Source: Spirosoma endbachense
GTDB lineage: Bacteria > Bacteroidota > Bacteroidia > Cytophagales > Spirosomataceae
Direction: 5' to 3'
Assembly (NCBI RefSeq): GCF_010233585.1
Contig: NZ_CP045997.1
Coordinates: forward strand, 3,621,779 to 3,685,778
DNA length: 64,000 bases
The notes under the pieces are model-generated. The model was not told the DNA's origin, did not search any database, and saw nothing but the letters and a program-made list of their open reading frames with translations. Made by a program: the position numbers and the translations under genes. This document shows positions 43,754-52,606 of the stretch, in pieces; the stretch's first letter is position 1; the number at the start of each line of letters is the position of its first letter.

Positions 43754-43953
43754 GTTTATTTGTTTCTACTGCTTGAGTTTTTTTCAGTTTCGAAACAAAA
43801 GTATCGGGGCTACAGATGATCGACAGGGGCAATCGGGTTGAATCGTAAAATCCTATTAACGAAGTGTCATAAGAGCAGGATGAATTGGTTGCACACCTAT
43901 TTTTTTAGTAAAAGCCATTGCCATTTCTTTTAAAGTCAACAAATTCTGCATAA

Positions 43954-44009
43954 CTAGGCCATTCGCTGAGAGCCACGGTCCGCCGTTACCCCAAGCGAAA
44001 AGTCCTAAT
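43954..44009. repeat. Dispersed palindromic element, degenerate copy E
   Basis: The outer ends TAGGCCATTCGCT and AGCGAAAAGTCCTA still pair loosely, and GAGAGCC plus ACGGT of the core remain, but the central GTGCC and most of the second half are missing or changed. It lies 25 bp before the fucosidase start. Recognised only by comparison with copy B. Confidence 0.5.
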
Positions 44010-44034
44010 AACGTAACTGTAATTCTTCTGACTC

Positions 44035-45384
44035 ATGCGTATTTTATTCATTCTACTTCTGTCTTTCGGCCTGTTCAGCCAGACATCAGCCCAAACCAGT
44101 TATCAACCAACGCCCGACAATCTGGCTGCCCGGAAAGCGTTTCAGGACGATAAATTTGGCCTCTTCATTCACTGGGGTGTTTACAGTATTTTGGGGGATG
44201 GAGAATGGGTGATGAACCAGCGGCAGATTCCGATCAAAGACTACGAAAAACTCCCGACGTTTTTTAACCCCACTGCCTTCGATGCCAAAGAATGGGTTAC
44301 TATGGCTAAAAATGCAGGAATGAAATACATCACCATTACCAGCAAGCACCACGATGGCTTTGCGATGTATGACTCCAAAGTGTCTGATTACGATATAGTT
44401 GACCGAACACCCTACAAAAAAGACGTGCTGAAAGCACTAGCCGACGAGTGCCGCGCTCAGGGTATCAAACTGTTTTTCTACCACTCCCACCTCGACTGGC
44501 ACCATCCCGATTACTTCCCCCGCGGACAGACCGGCAAAACGGCAGGCCGACCCGAAAGTGGTGATTTCGATAAGTACCTCACCTACATGGATACGCAACT
44601 ATCCGAACTGCTGACCAACTATGGTCCCGTTGGTGGCATCTGGTTCGATGGCTGGTGGGATCAGTCGGCCCATGATAAAAATGATCCGCATAAAACCGTT
44701 GTCGACTGGAAACTCGATCGGACTTACTCCCTCATTCACAAGCTTCAGCCTGCGGCATTGATTGGTAATAATCACCACGTTGCCCCTTTCCCCGGTGAAG
44801 ATTTCCAGATGTTTGAGAAAGACCTGCCGGGGCAAAACAAGACTGGTTTCAGCGGAGAGTCGGTTATTGGGCAGTTGCCGCTCGAAACCTGCGAAACAAT
44901 GAATGGGGCCTGGGGTTTTAACATCAAAGATAACCGGTACAAAAGCACAAAAGATCTGGTGCAGTACCTGGTGAAGGCTGCCGGTCATAACGCCAATTTT
45001 CTGCTAAACGTTGGACCAATGCCCAATGGTAAAATCCAACCTGAGTTTGTCAAAACGCTGGCCGAAGTGGGGCAGTGGATGCAGAAGAATGGCGAAACCA
45101 TCTATGGTACGCGCGGAGGACCGGTTCCCGCCCGCGACTGGGGCGTCACAACCGCCGTAGGCAACCGCGTTTTTGTTCATATCCTCAACTGGGAAGATCG
45201 CCAGCTAACGCTCCCGCCCGTTTCCGGCAAAATCCGCTCGGCTAAACTGTTTGCCGACAAGAGCCCGGTAAAGGTCGTTCAAACGCCCGAAGGCATTGTG
45301 TTAACCATGAATTCGGCACCCTCAGCTGATGCCACCGATACAATCATTGAACTGGAAATGGCTCCCGAAGTAGCTAAGAAATAA
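44035..45384 (+). CDS. GH29 alpha-L-fucosidase, exported
   Basis: A 449-residue exported GH29 enzyme that releases alpha-L-fucose from glycans. The signal peptide ends at TSAQ. Family blocks: KFGLFIHWGVYSILGDGEWV, ITSKHHDGFAMYDS, and the nucleophile Asp in GGIWFDGWWDQ. The late segment NFLLNVGPMPNGKI is also typical. A short C-terminal beta domain follows. It is a monocistronic gene with a terminator at 45441. It could act with the exported sulfatase at 34382 on fucosylated, sulfated polysaccharides (inference). Confidence 0.95.
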   Translation: MRILFILLLSFGLFSQTSAQTSYQPTPDNLAARKAFQDDKFGLFIHWGVYSILGDGEWVMNQRQIPIKDYEKLPTFFNPTAFDAKEWVTMAKNAGMKYITITSKHHDGFAMYDSKVSDYDIVDRTPYKKDVLKALADECRAQGIKLFFYHSHLDWHHPDYFPRGQTGKTAGRPESGDFDKYLTYMDTQLSELLTNYGPVGGIWFDGWWDQSAHDKNDPHKTVVDWKLDRTYSLIHKLQPAALIGNNHHVAPFPGEDFQMFEKDLPGQNKTGFSGESVIGQLPLETCETMNGAWGFNIKDNRYKSTKDLVQYLVKAAGHNANFLLNVGPMPNGKIQPEFVKTLAEVGQWMQKNGETIYGTRGGPVPARDWGVTTAVGNRVFVHILNWEDRQLTLPPVSGKIRSAKLFADKSPVKVVQTPEGIVLTMNSAPSADATDTIIELEMAPEVAKK

Positions 45385-45440
45385 GTGGGCAGGCTTTCGT
45401 TTTCTGTTGAAACCGCTAAGCGTCTTTATGGGTTATTTTT

Positions 45441-45479
45441 TGCCGATGGCCGCGAAGATACTGCGGCCATCGGCATTTT
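45441..45479 (+). terminator. Terminator after the fucosidase
   Basis: TGCCGATGGCCGC (45441-45453) and its complement (45463-45475) form a 13-bp GC-rich stem with a 9-nt loop, followed by TTTT. It starts 56 bp after the stop. Confidence 0.75.
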
Positions 45480-45586
45480 GACTGGCCTAAATCGGCGGCA
45501 GAATGGGTTTTATTTGTAAAATCTTTCCCCTGATCGTAGTATTACCGTTCAGAATCTACCTCAGAGATTGATCGATACTTCTCAAC

Positions 45587-48124
45587 ATGCATAGGTTAAT
45601 AAACACCATCGGCTTCCTATTTTCTACGTTTTACTTCATTCAGGCACAGGTTCCCGTTACGCCAAAATCAGGGCCAAACGTCTATCAGTTCACCAAAGGG
45701 CTACTAGCCAACACGGGTAGTCGATATGGTCGGGAAGCCATTTATATGGACCCACTAGCCTACCAGCTCTATACAAATACGCTCAAACAGCCAACGGAAG
45801 GATCGGTATTCGGCACAACTGAACAAGGTCAGGAAATAAAATGGCAGCCAATTGTAGCCGATAGTCTGAACCGGCTTCGGAGTCGAAATGGATTTAGAGG
45901 TGGACAGGGCGGTCCCGCCGGGCCGGGGATTACACCTGGAAACAGTCGGGGAGGAATTGGAAATGGCGGTGGTTATATTTACCTGACCTATTTCTCTCCC
46001 AAAGAGCAAACGGCTCTGCTAAACATCAAAGGCAACAGCAATGTGTATGTCAATGGTGAACTACACATGGGCGATGCTTATAGTATGGGCTATCTGGCCT
46101 TACCGGTAAAATTAAAAAAGGGGCTCAACGAATTTTATGTACGCGGTATGGCGATCGTTGCCAGTCTGACGTTCCCTGAAAAATCTGTTTTGTTCAATAC
46201 AGATGACCCTACGCTTCCCAGTATTGTTCCGGGAGGCCAGAACGCGAATTTGCAGGGGGCTGTGGTTATCGTCAATACGTCCGATCAGCCCTTAACGGGT
46301 TTGCAGCTAACGAGTAAACTGGCAGGGAAAGAAGTGACCTCCCTCCTCCCATCGATTCCGGCCCTGTCGATTCGAAAGGTGCCTTTTACGTTCGATGGCA
46401 GTGGTGTGAGCGCCAAAGGCAAGTATGATTGCGCCATTACGTTGCTCAAAAAGGGTAAATCCATGGACGAATCGAAGGTGACTATTGAAGCTGTTGCTCT
46501 TGGCGAGTCATACAGCAGCACCTTTACCAGTACGATCGATGGCAGTTTGCAATATTATGCCGTTACACCACAATCCTCCGCCAACACAACGAACGCTGCG
46601 TTGTTTCTCTCTGTGCATGGCGCTGGTGTCGAAGCAATTGGGCAGGCCAGAGCCTACAAACCCAAAGACTGGGGCACCTTAGTAGCGGCTACGAACCGGC
46701 GGCCACGTGGCTTCAACTGGGAAGATTGGGGACGATTAGATGCGTTGGAAGTGCTGTCGATCGCCAAAAACAGATTCAAACCAGATCCACAGCACATCTA
46801 TCTGACCGGACACTCGATGGGTGGGCATGGGACTTGGTTTCTGGGAGTGACTTACCCTGATAAATGGGCTGGTATTGCTCCCTGCGCGGGCTATCCGACC
46901 TTAAAAGAATATGGCTCTGCCGACGGCGTCATTCCCGATAGCAGCAATAATCCGATAGAGCGCATGTTGTTGCGGGCTGGCAATCAGAGTGATGTACTGA
47001 AATTGGTCAGCAACTATAAACCACTGGGTATCTATGTACTTCATGGCGATGCCGATAAAACAGTGCCCGTAACGTATGCGCGCCAGATGCGGAAGCTATT
47101 GGGCAATTTTCATTCCGATCTGAGTTATTATGAGTATCCTAACGGCGAACACTGGTTTGGCGACCAGAGTGTAGACTGGAAACCCTTATTCGATTTCTTC
47201 AAATGGCATCAGCGACCCGTCGATTCGACGGTGAATGCCATTGATTTTATGACCTCCAGCCCAGGTATTTCGTCCTCTTATTACTGGGCTTCCATCGAAC
47301 AGCAAAACCAGCCACTGCAATACAGTCGAATAAAACTCAACCGGACGAAAGCGGCCATTACGGGTTCGACCGAAAACGTCCATCTGCTGAAAATAAAACT
47401 GGCTGATTTTGGCGCAAATGCCCGCATCAAGCTCACACTCGACGGGATGACAGCCGTTGATTACACGACGAAGAGTACGAACGATAGTTTATTTCTGCGC
47501 CGGGATAATGGTCAATGGTTGATCACTCAACAGCCCGATTTAGCCCAAAAAGGACCGCATCGCTATGGAACATTTAAAGATGCCTTTACAAACCGAATGG
47601 TTTTTGTGTATAGTACACTTGGCTCCAAAGAAGAAAACGAGTGGAGTCTTCAGAAAGCCCGCTATGATGCTGAAACATGGTATTATCGGGGCAATGGTGC
47701 TGTAGACATTGTAGCTGACAAAGAGTTTTCGCTTCAGAAATATGCCGACCGGGGAATTATTCTCTTCGGCAACGCCAGCACAAATGCCGCCTGGAAACTC
47801 CTGTTAAACGACTGCCCAATTCAGGTCGAGCGAAATTTGATTCGCGCAGGGAGCCAGAGCTGGCAAGGCGACGATCTGGCCACGTATTTTGTCTGGCCAA
47901 TCAAAGGATCGCCTATTGCGTCGGTGGCCGTGATTGGTGGAACGGGTCTGAAAGGGTTGAAAGCAGCTTCCGCGAATCAATATTTTGCCGGGGCAAGCGG
48001 TTTTCCTGATTTTATGATTTTCAGCCTGGACATGCTAAAGACCGGCAGTAAAAGCATAAAGCAGGCTGGTTTCTTCGACAACTCCTGGAAACTGATTGGT
48101 AACGATACCGTTCTGAATGAGTAA
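45587..48124 (+). CDS. Large exported alpha/beta hydrolase (esterase / prolyl-oligopeptidase-like)
   Basis: An 845-residue exported protein. After the leader there is a Gly-rich low-complexity patch (residues about 105-126), a beta-rich N-terminal region, and an alpha/beta-hydrolase domain at about 330-545. The catalytic set is Ser in LTGHSMGGHGTW, Asp in HGDADKTVPV, and His in YPNGEHWFGDQS. The last 300 residues form an extra beta domain. This resembles secreted feruloyl/acetyl-xylan or PHB-depolymerase-like esterases with flanking domains. The bond cleaved is unknown. Confidence 0.82.
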   Translation: MHRLINTIGFLFSTFYFIQAQVPVTPKSGPNVYQFTKGLLANTGSRYGREAIYMDPLAYQLYTNTLKQPTEGSVFGTTEQGQEIKWQPIVADSLNRLRSRNGFRGGQGGPAGPGITPGNSRGGIGNGGGYIYLTYFSPKEQTALLNIKGNSNVYVNGELHMGDAYSMGYLALPVKLKKGLNEFYVRGMAIVASLTFPEKSVLFNTDDPTLPSIVPGGQNANLQGAVVIVNTSDQPLTGLQLTSKLAGKEVTSLLPSIPALSIRKVPFTFDGSGVSAKGKYDCAITLLKKGKSMDESKVTIEAVALGESYSSTFTSTIDGSLQYYAVTPQSSANTTNAALFLSVHGAGVEAIGQARAYKPKDWGTLVAATNRRPRGFNWEDWGRLDALEVLSIAKNRFKPDPQHIYLTGHSMGGHGTWFLGVTYPDKWAGIAPCAGYPTLKEYGSADGVIPDSSNNPIERMLLRAGNQSDVLKLVSNYKPLGIYVLHGDADKTVPVTYARQMRKLLGNFHSDLSYYEYPNGEHWFGDQSVDWKPLFDFFKWHQRPVDSTVNAIDFMTSSPGISSSYYWASIEQQNQPLQYSRIKLNRTKAAITGSTENVHLLKIKLADFGANARIKLTLDGMTAVDYTTKSTNDSLFLRRDNGQWLITQQPDLAQKGPHRYGTFKDAFTNRMVFVYSTLGSKEENEWSLQKARYDAETWYYRGNGAVDIVADKEFSLQKYADRGIILFGNASTNAAWKLLLNDCPIQVERNLIRAGSQSWQGDDLATYFVWPIKGSPIASVAVIGGTGLKGLKAASANQYFAGASGFPDFMIFSLDMLKTGSKSIKQAGFFDNSWKLIGNDTVLNE

Positions 48125-48239
48125 GCTACAGAAATAACAGGGTGGTGAATCACCCACAAAGACGCTTCAAGTCGAGCGGTTTTAGCACTGCCTGGTAATT
48201 GGCCCACCATTTGATTAAATGTCTAATTATAAGTATGTT

Positions 48240-48378
48240 AATAAAAATAAATACCCATAATCAAGCGATCAAAGATCTAATTTATTGAGTGAACGGTAGG
48301 TTTTCATAAATAGGTTTACCGAACTTACCGTTCGCTCAAACTACTCAATCAATATCCGTAAAAATACTTATTTTTATT
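48240..48378. repeat. Nested palindrome, possible MITE-like element
   Basis: Inner arms TTGAGTGAACGGTA (48285-48298) and TACCGTTCGCTCAA (48326-48339) pair with one wobble. Outer arms AATAAAAATAAATA (48240-48253) and TACTTATTTTTATT (48365-48378) pair with one mismatch. The two stems share nearly the same centre, which suggests one element of about 140 bp. Confidence 0.4.
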
Positions 48379-48856
48379 CTGCAACTAAACAAGTATGCCG
48401 GTGCCTACCCTTGCCTAGAGACCCCCTGTAGCCGGTTAGTTGAGTGGTCTTTACCTTATCTTCTCCAAAACCTGAACTGGTTGTTGGTTTCGCGTATAAC
48501 GATTCAAGCTCCTGACACCTTGTCGAGCTAAGGCTCTTCTTTTTTGTAACGATTTAAAGCAGTTGTTCTTTTCCAGGCTCGTTGTTGAGCCTGGTCGGTA
48601 GCGTTGTAGCTGTCATTTCCTGCTTTCTTTTGGCCAACTGCCAAAGTGTCGTAGCCCTACTGTGCATTGCTGGAACAGCCCTGTTTCCAACAACCTGATT
48701 TTCAACGACTCATCAGAAAACGAAAAATCCATTTACTGAATACTTAAACCACACCATTATGAACGTATACTTTCCTGCGCTGAACATAGGCATAGCTCAT
48801 TAAAAATGAGCAAGCGAATAATAGACACTCTATCAGAAGGACGGATCGAGATGTTG

Positions 48857-48887
48857 ATCCATATATCGATAAAATCGATATATGGAT
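48857..48887. other. Perfect 14-bp hairpin with AAA loop
   Basis: ATCCATATATCGAT (48857-48870) and its complement (48874-48887) around AAA. AT-rich, no T-run. It lies 140 bp before the TonB-receptor-like start; operator or leader structure. Confidence 0.4.
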
Positions 48888-49026
48888 TCTGACCTATACG
48901 ATCGACCTCTACCTCAGCTTTACACAGTACCTAGCTGGCCGTAAAACTGATCATTCGCACAGTTTTCAGGAGTAAATTAATCCATGCGCCATCCTGACAG
49001 GAAGCGTTTATCCACACCTAATTATC

Positions 49027-51456
49027 ATGAAATCAGCACAATGGACTTTTGCCATAATCATCTTATTGTTTAGCCAGGCATCCGGACAAACGACACTTAC
49101 AGGAGCCATTCGCGACGGTGCCGGCAAACCCCTGCCCTATGCGAGTGTGGCCTTGCTCAACGCCCGTGATTCGAGTACGGCCAAAGGAACAGCCAGTGAT
49201 CAGCAGGGAGCATACGCCTTTGAGAATGTTCGGATTGGGCAGTATATCGTGCGGGCTACGGCCGTTGGCTATCAGAAAATGCATTCAATGATCCTGGATG
49301 TCAGCAATACACCCACTCATGTTCCGACGCTGGCCTTGTCTGAAATTACGGGTAAACTGGCCGAAGTACAGGTAACGGCCAAAAAGCCGTTCGTTGAGCA
49401 GCAACTCGACCGTATGGTCATCAACGTTGCCAATAGTATTGTCGGTAGCGGCAGTACAGCGCTCGAAGTGCTCGAAAAGTCGCCGGGTGTAACGGTAGAC
49501 TATCAAAACGAGCGGCTCCAGCTTCGGGGAAAAGATGGTGTTATTGTTCAGATCGATGGAAAACAGACGTATCTCTCAGCGCAGGATGTCATTGCGCTGC
49601 TGAGGAGCATGTCGAGTGATAACATTGAGAAAATCGAACTCATCACGAATCCTTCAGCGAAGTATGACGCAGCCGGAAATTCGGGCATTATCAACATACG
49701 GCTCAAAAAGAATAACAGTGTTGGCACCAATGGCTCGGTATCAGTGGCTGGCGGAACGGGCCAATATGATCGGGAACGGGGTAGTCTGCAACTCAATCAC
49801 CGCACGCCGAAACTGAACCTGTTTGGAAATTACAGCCTGAACCGGGGCGGTAATTACTGGGATTTTAAGCTGGACCGCAATCAGCCTGATCCCAGTGCGA
49901 CTGATCCGGCACGGCGTAACGTGGTCAGCCAATATACGCACCTGATTTTTCGCGACCTGGGCCAGAATACCAAAGCAGGGCTTGATTTTTCGCCGTCTAA
50001 AACGACAACAATAGGCGTGGTGTGGACGGGTTTCTGGAGCGATCATCACGAACATGGACCGGCGGGGGCAAGTTTCCGGCGGGGCGATGGTCAGCCGGTT
50101 TACCTCCAGACATCGACTGAAAAAACGTATTCAACGGTTTCGCAAAATCAGATTGGCAATCTCAATCTGCAACATTCGTTCGGCGAAAAGGGCGGTCAGC
50201 TATCCGCCGACTTCGACATTGGCCATTTTAATCGTCAATATTCGAACAGCCTCTTAACCGAAACGCTTATTGCCACCAGCGATGTCAATCCGCCAACCGG
50301 CGGGCTGTTGATTACACAGCCATCTACAGTGGACATCCGCACGGTAAAGGCCGATTATAGTCGTCCGCTATCGAAAGGCTGGAAGCTGGAAACCGGCCTG
50401 AAAAGTGCATCGGTTCAAACCGACAACGATCTTCGTCTGAGCAGCGGCCCAGATGGAGTGTTAGTGCCTGATCTTACCCTATCGAACCATTTTCAGTATA
50501 CCGAGCGTGTCAATGCTGTTTATGCCAGCGTGTCGGGAAAGTGGGGGAATTCAGCGGTTCAGGTAGGTTTACGAACCGAGCACACTCATTCAGAAGGTAA
50601 CTCACTAACGCTGAATCAGGTTGTGGTTCGAGATTATTTAAAGTGGTTTCCGAGTGTGTTTGTATCGCGGCCTCTGTCGGCGAACCAGACGTTTACCTTT
50701 TCTTATAGCTACCGGATCGACCGGCCGAACTACCAGAACCTGAATCCGGCCAGAGGGTATGTAGACCCATACGCCTATAGCCAGGGGAACGCCTACCTGA
50801 AACCTCAGTTTACGCATGCGCTGGAAGGGAAATTAAGTTTAAAAAACGGCATGTTCGGGTCATTGGGAGCCAATTACACAACTGACCTGATGTTCTTTAC
50901 GATCCATGCACTGGAAGGCAATAAGACCTACGTCACGACTGAAAACCTGGGTAGTGCCCAGGGCTACACCCTGACCTTGAGCTGGCCACTGACCGTTGTG
51001 AAAGGCTGGCAGCTACAAACCAATGTACTGGGCTACTATAACCGCTTTGAATATGACTACGAAGGAACCGTTCTGCAGGTACAGAACCTAGCAGGGCGGC
51101 TGAACGGCAACAACGCGTTTACGCTGGGCCACGGCTGGACGGCCGAACTCAACGGATGGGTCAGTACGCCCGCTGTAAACGGCATCTGGCAGTCGCCCTG
51201 GTTAGGCGCTATGGATACTGGCATTCAAAAAACGGTCTCTTCATCGCTCAAGCTCAAGTTCAGTGTGCAGGACGTGTTTCATACCAATCGTTTCCGCCCA
51301 TCCGTCGAAACGGCAAATGGGCAACAGGCAGGCGTTCTGACATTCGACACACGTATTGCCCTTCTGAACCTGACCTACTCGTTTGGCAACCAGAAACTGA
51401 AGGGCGAACGTCAACGGCGTACCGGCTCCGATGACGAGACCCGACGGGCAAATTAA
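49027..51456 (+). CDS. TonB-dependent receptor-like outer-membrane beta-barrel protein
   Basis: An 809-residue outer-membrane protein. The signal peptide ends near ASGQ. Residues about 23-105 form a CarboxypepD_reg-like domain (LTGAIRDGAGKPLPYASVAL), then a plug domain (about 115-220, with VLEKSPGVTVDYQNERLQLR, DNIEKIELITNPSAKYDAAG and NSGIINIRLKK), then a long barrel of alternating aromatic strands (OMP_b-brl_3 type). The C-terminus ends with a basic tail instead of the usual terminal aromatic residue. It may be an importer or a structural barrel. An SGNH/MBOAT pair follows after 58 bp. Confidence 0.9.
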   Translation: MKSAQWTFAIIILLFSQASGQTTLTGAIRDGAGKPLPYASVALLNARDSSTAKGTASDQQGAYAFENVRIGQYIVRATAVGYQKMHSMILDVSNTPTHVPTLALSEITGKLAEVQVTAKKPFVEQQLDRMVINVANSIVGSGSTALEVLEKSPGVTVDYQNERLQLRGKDGVIVQIDGKQTYLSAQDVIALLRSMSSDNIEKIELITNPSAKYDAAGNSGIINIRLKKNNSVGTNGSVSVAGGTGQYDRERGSLQLNHRTPKLNLFGNYSLNRGGNYWDFKLDRNQPDPSATDPARRNVVSQYTHLIFRDLGQNTKAGLDFSPSKTTTIGVVWTGFWSDHHEHGPAGASFRRGDGQPVYLQTSTEKTYSTVSQNQIGNLNLQHSFGEKGGQLSADFDIGHFNRQYSNSLLTETLIATSDVNPPTGGLLITQPSTVDIRTVKADYSRPLSKGWKLETGLKSASVQTDNDLRLSSGPDGVLVPDLTLSNHFQYTERVNAVYASVSGKWGNSAVQVGLRTEHTHSEGNSLTLNQVVVRDYLKWFPSVFVSRPLSANQTFTFSYSYRIDRPNYQNLNPARGYVDPYAYSQGNAYLKPQFTHALEGKLSLKNGMFGSLGANYTTDLMFFTIHALEGNKTYVTTENLGSAQGYTLTLSWPLTVVKGWQLQTNVLGYYNRFEYDYEGTVLQVQNLAGRLNGNNAFTLGHGWTAELNGWVSTPAVNGIWQSPWLGAMDTGIQKTVSSSLKLKFSVQDVFHTNRFRPSVETANGQQAGVLTFDTRIALLNLTYSFGNQKLKGERQRRTGSDDETRRAN

Positions 51457-51514
51457 CAACTCATAGTAAACTGACTGCTCACCTGATCACTGTTGTATTG
51501 TCTATTTATTAACC

Positions 51515-52594
51515 ATGCTCATGAAAACAACCGCTTATTCAAAAGCCGCCGGGCTTACGCTGCTGCTCGTATTGGCCTTCATTGCTGGCTGGGAATTGTA
51601 CTGGCGTCACGAGAACTACGTATTATCGTACAACGACGACGAAAGCCTTTGGGCCAGCAAACGGAAACTGATTTACCAGAGCAGTCCGGCACGACCTGTT
51701 TTGATTGGCTCGTCGCGCATCAAATTCGACCTGGATCTGAGCACCTGGGAACGAATAACCGGGCAAAAACCCATTCAGCTATCGATGGTTGGTACGTCAC
51801 CTCGCCCCATGCTGACCGATCTGGGCAACGACAAAAACTTCAAAGGAACAGTCTTAATCGACGTAACGGAAGGGCTGTTTTTTACGCCAACCGGTTCGTT
51901 TCCCGAAAAAGAGGCAATTAATCGGGTTACGGCCTATCCTAAATGGTCATTGTCTCAACAGATTAGTTTTCAGATCAATCGGATATTGGAGGCTAATTTC
52001 CTATTTCTGGATGCCGAGCGACTAGCCCTGAATCCGCTCCTGAATTTACTGCCAATCCCGACCCGGCCCGGTGCGTGGGGCGGCCCAAAATTCCCGCCTG
52101 AGTTTGCGGTAATTGACATTGACCGACAAACGAAAATGACGGATGCATTTGTTGCCGATACAGCTATTCAAAACAAGGTAAAGGCCGTCTGGCTGGATAT
52201 TGGCGCACACAGTCCCAAACAGGCAATTGCGGGACCGCCCTTGCTGGAAATTCTCAATTCGACAAAGCAGTCGGTCGATCAGATCCGGGCGCGGGGAGGT
52301 CAGGTGGTGTTTATCCGAACACCGTCGGATGGCCCTTTTCGGCAGATCGAAAAACAGATGTTCCCTCGTGAATTGTACTGGGATCGACTATTGGCTCATA
52401 CGCAGACACCCGGCATTTTTTTCGAAGACTACCCAGCTCTCACTGGTTTTCAGTGCCCGGAATGGTCGCACCTGACGCCAAAGGATGCTATTCGCTTCAC
52501 GGAAGATCTGATTCCGATTATTGAGAAAAAAATGAGCAGGTCGATCCCCCGAAGTTCGTCCAGCCCGACTAAAAAAAATAGTTCCTCTCTTTAG
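51515..52594 (+). CDS. SGNH-like exported protein paired with MBOAT
   Basis: A 359-residue protein with one N-terminal membrane anchor (LTLLLVLAFIAGWELYW) and a periplasmic domain resembling SGNH/GDSL-type acyltransferases such as the AlgX/AlgJ or DltD-like partners of MBOAT proteins. VLIGSSRIKFDL is the block I (GSS) site, and WSHLTPKDA provides the late His. Its stop is 12 bp before the MBOAT start, so the two are likely one O-acylation machine: MBOAT moves the acyl group across the membrane and this protein transfers it. Target polymer unknown. Confidence 0.75.
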   Translation: MLMKTTAYSKAAGLTLLLVLAFIAGWELYWRHENYVLSYNDDESLWASKRKLIYQSSPARPVLIGSSRIKFDLDLSTWERITGQKPIQLSMVGTSPRPMLTDLGNDKNFKGTVLIDVTEGLFFTPTGSFPEKEAINRVTAYPKWSLSQQISFQINRILEANFLFLDAERLALNPLLNLLPIPTRPGAWGGPKFPPEFAVIDIDRQTKMTDAFVADTAIQNKVKAVWLDIGAHSPKQAIAGPPLLEILNSTKQSVDQIRARGGQVVFIRTPSDGPFRQIEKQMFPRELYWDRLLAHTQTPGIFFEDYPALTGFQCPEWSHLTPKDAIRFTEDLIPIIEKKMSRSIPRSSSSPTKKNSSSL

Positions 52595-52606
52595 CGCACT
52601 CAACTC

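Larger units (their letters stand above)
48125..49026. other. Long non-coding gap with several palindromes
   Basis: About 900 bp without a convincing gene, before a TonB-receptor-like gene. It holds a nested palindrome at 48240-48378, a 7-bp hairpin with AAA loop at 48795-48811 (GCTCATT/AATGAGC), and a perfect 14-bp hairpin with AAA loop at 48857-48887. The stretch 48400-48780 shows pyrimidine-rich, unstructured sequence to my eye. It may be a long leader, an RNA gene, or decayed mobile DNA. Confidence 0.5.
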
